Shown: positions 63,201 to 64,000 of the stretch, one piece after another
Position numbering within the stretch: position 1 is the stretch's first letter
Layout of the letters: every line of letters starts with the position of its first letter
Assembly (NCBI RefSeq): GCF_964340395.1
Contig: NC_135562.1
Span: forward strand, 19,137,626 to 19,201,625
Origin: Glandiceps talaboti
Taxonomy: Eukaryota; Hemichordata; Enteropneusta; Spengelidae
DNA: 64,000 nt
Direction of reading: 5' to 3'
The notes under the pieces: generated by a model
The model's input: the letters and a program-made list of their open reading frames with translations, nothing else
Databases searched by the model: none
Told to the model about the DNA's origin: nothing
Translations under genes and position numbers: made by a program

Positions 63201-64000
63201 GTGAAGCTTTATAGAACATTGTAGAATAGAACTCATTGTAGAAATAGTTTTAATGGCCAAAAGAAGAGAATTGTTTCTGGTCAGTGTGTATCGCTTAAAT
63301 ACTGCCCTCACCCCTTTCCCGCGTCAACTTTTTAAGCTCCGCTGTCAGCGACAGCTGAAAGCGTAGCTTTAGGTATAGGTGGGTATTGAGGTATAGAGTA
63401 TAGGTGAATCATTGGTGTCCGTCAACTTTTTATATTTTCATCATCTTCTCCAAAAGTGACAGTCAGAATTCTTCGATATTGGTACTGTGCATGTTCCCTG
63501 GGAGGCTATTCAGATTTGTTCATGCCAAGTTGATCTGTGCTATTTTCAATTATTTATGTTTTTGGTTTTTTTAAATGATATTTTCATCATCTCCTCAAAT
63601 ACTACTTGTCAGATTGCTTTGATTTCAGGTGTGTTGATGCGCAGGGGGTAGCTTACTCAGATTTGTTAATTTCAAGTCAACACATCTTCTTTTCTATTTT
63701 TTATGATTTTGTTTTTGTAATTTAACAAAAATAATAATATGTTAATGAGCATTGTGACCGACGCCATATTGGAAATCAGTCCACGAGACTTTAAGTAAAC
63801 TGCAACTTTTCTAAAGACACTATTGACGTCAAACAAGCAATGTAATATGTACTATAGTCATAATTCTACGCATTGTGTGCCCAAATGACAAGTGTTTGTT
63901 CGAAAAAGGGTTGTAAACTTCAAATCCAAATTCTTCACCCCTTCTAAATAATCAGCCAGTCCGCAATACCCTCATTTGCATACAATCTATCATAACGACC
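63201..64000. other. Noncoding to window end, nothing recognised
   Basis: No open frame or repeat of note. If the SQOR fragment belongs to a larger gene, its upstream exons would lie here or beyond. Confidence 0.45.

Overview
Eukaryotic nuclear DNA, most likely from a marine bilaterian invertebrate. It is AT-rich, gene-poor and full of retrotransposons, microsatellites and minisatellites. Several short minus-strand exons encode typically animal extracellular modules (kringle, EGF, P-type trefoil, Link-like, F5/8 C-like), mostly with phase 1-1 intron boundaries. I cannot name the species.

Layout. 1-8 kb: diverged direct repeats, AT-rich tandem arrays, one F5/8-C-like and one Link-like exon. 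8.2-9.15 kb: a Penelope-like fragment with a GIY-YIG domain, preceded by a perfect 75-bp inverted repeat. 9193-17522: a complete but broken Ty3/Gypsy element (element A, minus strand, 4-bp GGAA target duplication, LTRs about 2% diverged). 17.5-21.8 kb: one orphan ORF and inverted copies of the left-hand repeat family. 21814-29823: a second, very young Ty3/Gypsy element (element B, minus strand, LTRs identical by eye, long intact pol ending in a chromodomain). 29.9-30.6 kb: adjacent EGF and kringle exons. 31-49 kb: mostly noncoding, with decayed non-LTR retrotransposons, TA and CT microsatellites, a 154-bp foldback MITE with a 9-bp target duplication, and several tiny palindromic insertions flanked by 7-bp duplications. 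49.5-51.9 kb: further exons of secreted-protein type with a decayed Gypsy relic between them. 54.5-56.2 kb: a 5'-truncated CR1/L2-type LINE. 56.6 kb: a trefoil exon. 57-62 kb: microsatellites and three minisatellites. 62.1-63.0 kb: the C-terminal part of a sulfide:quinone oxidoreductase gene, carrying a 2-bp frame-breaking insertion.

How the parts relate. The extracellular exons all lie on the minus strand and most have compatible phases, so they could belong to one or a few large mosaic genes whose introns have filled with transposons. This is inference; no transcript was available. The strongest candidates for something undescribed are two families of 24-36 bp palindromes (one member 183 bp) with 7-bp target duplications, the 154-bp MITE, and details of both Gypsy elements: a TTTAAAC slippery heptamer at the gag-pro junction of A, and in B a nucleocapsid zinc knuckle encoded in the pol frame plus a duplicated primer-binding region.
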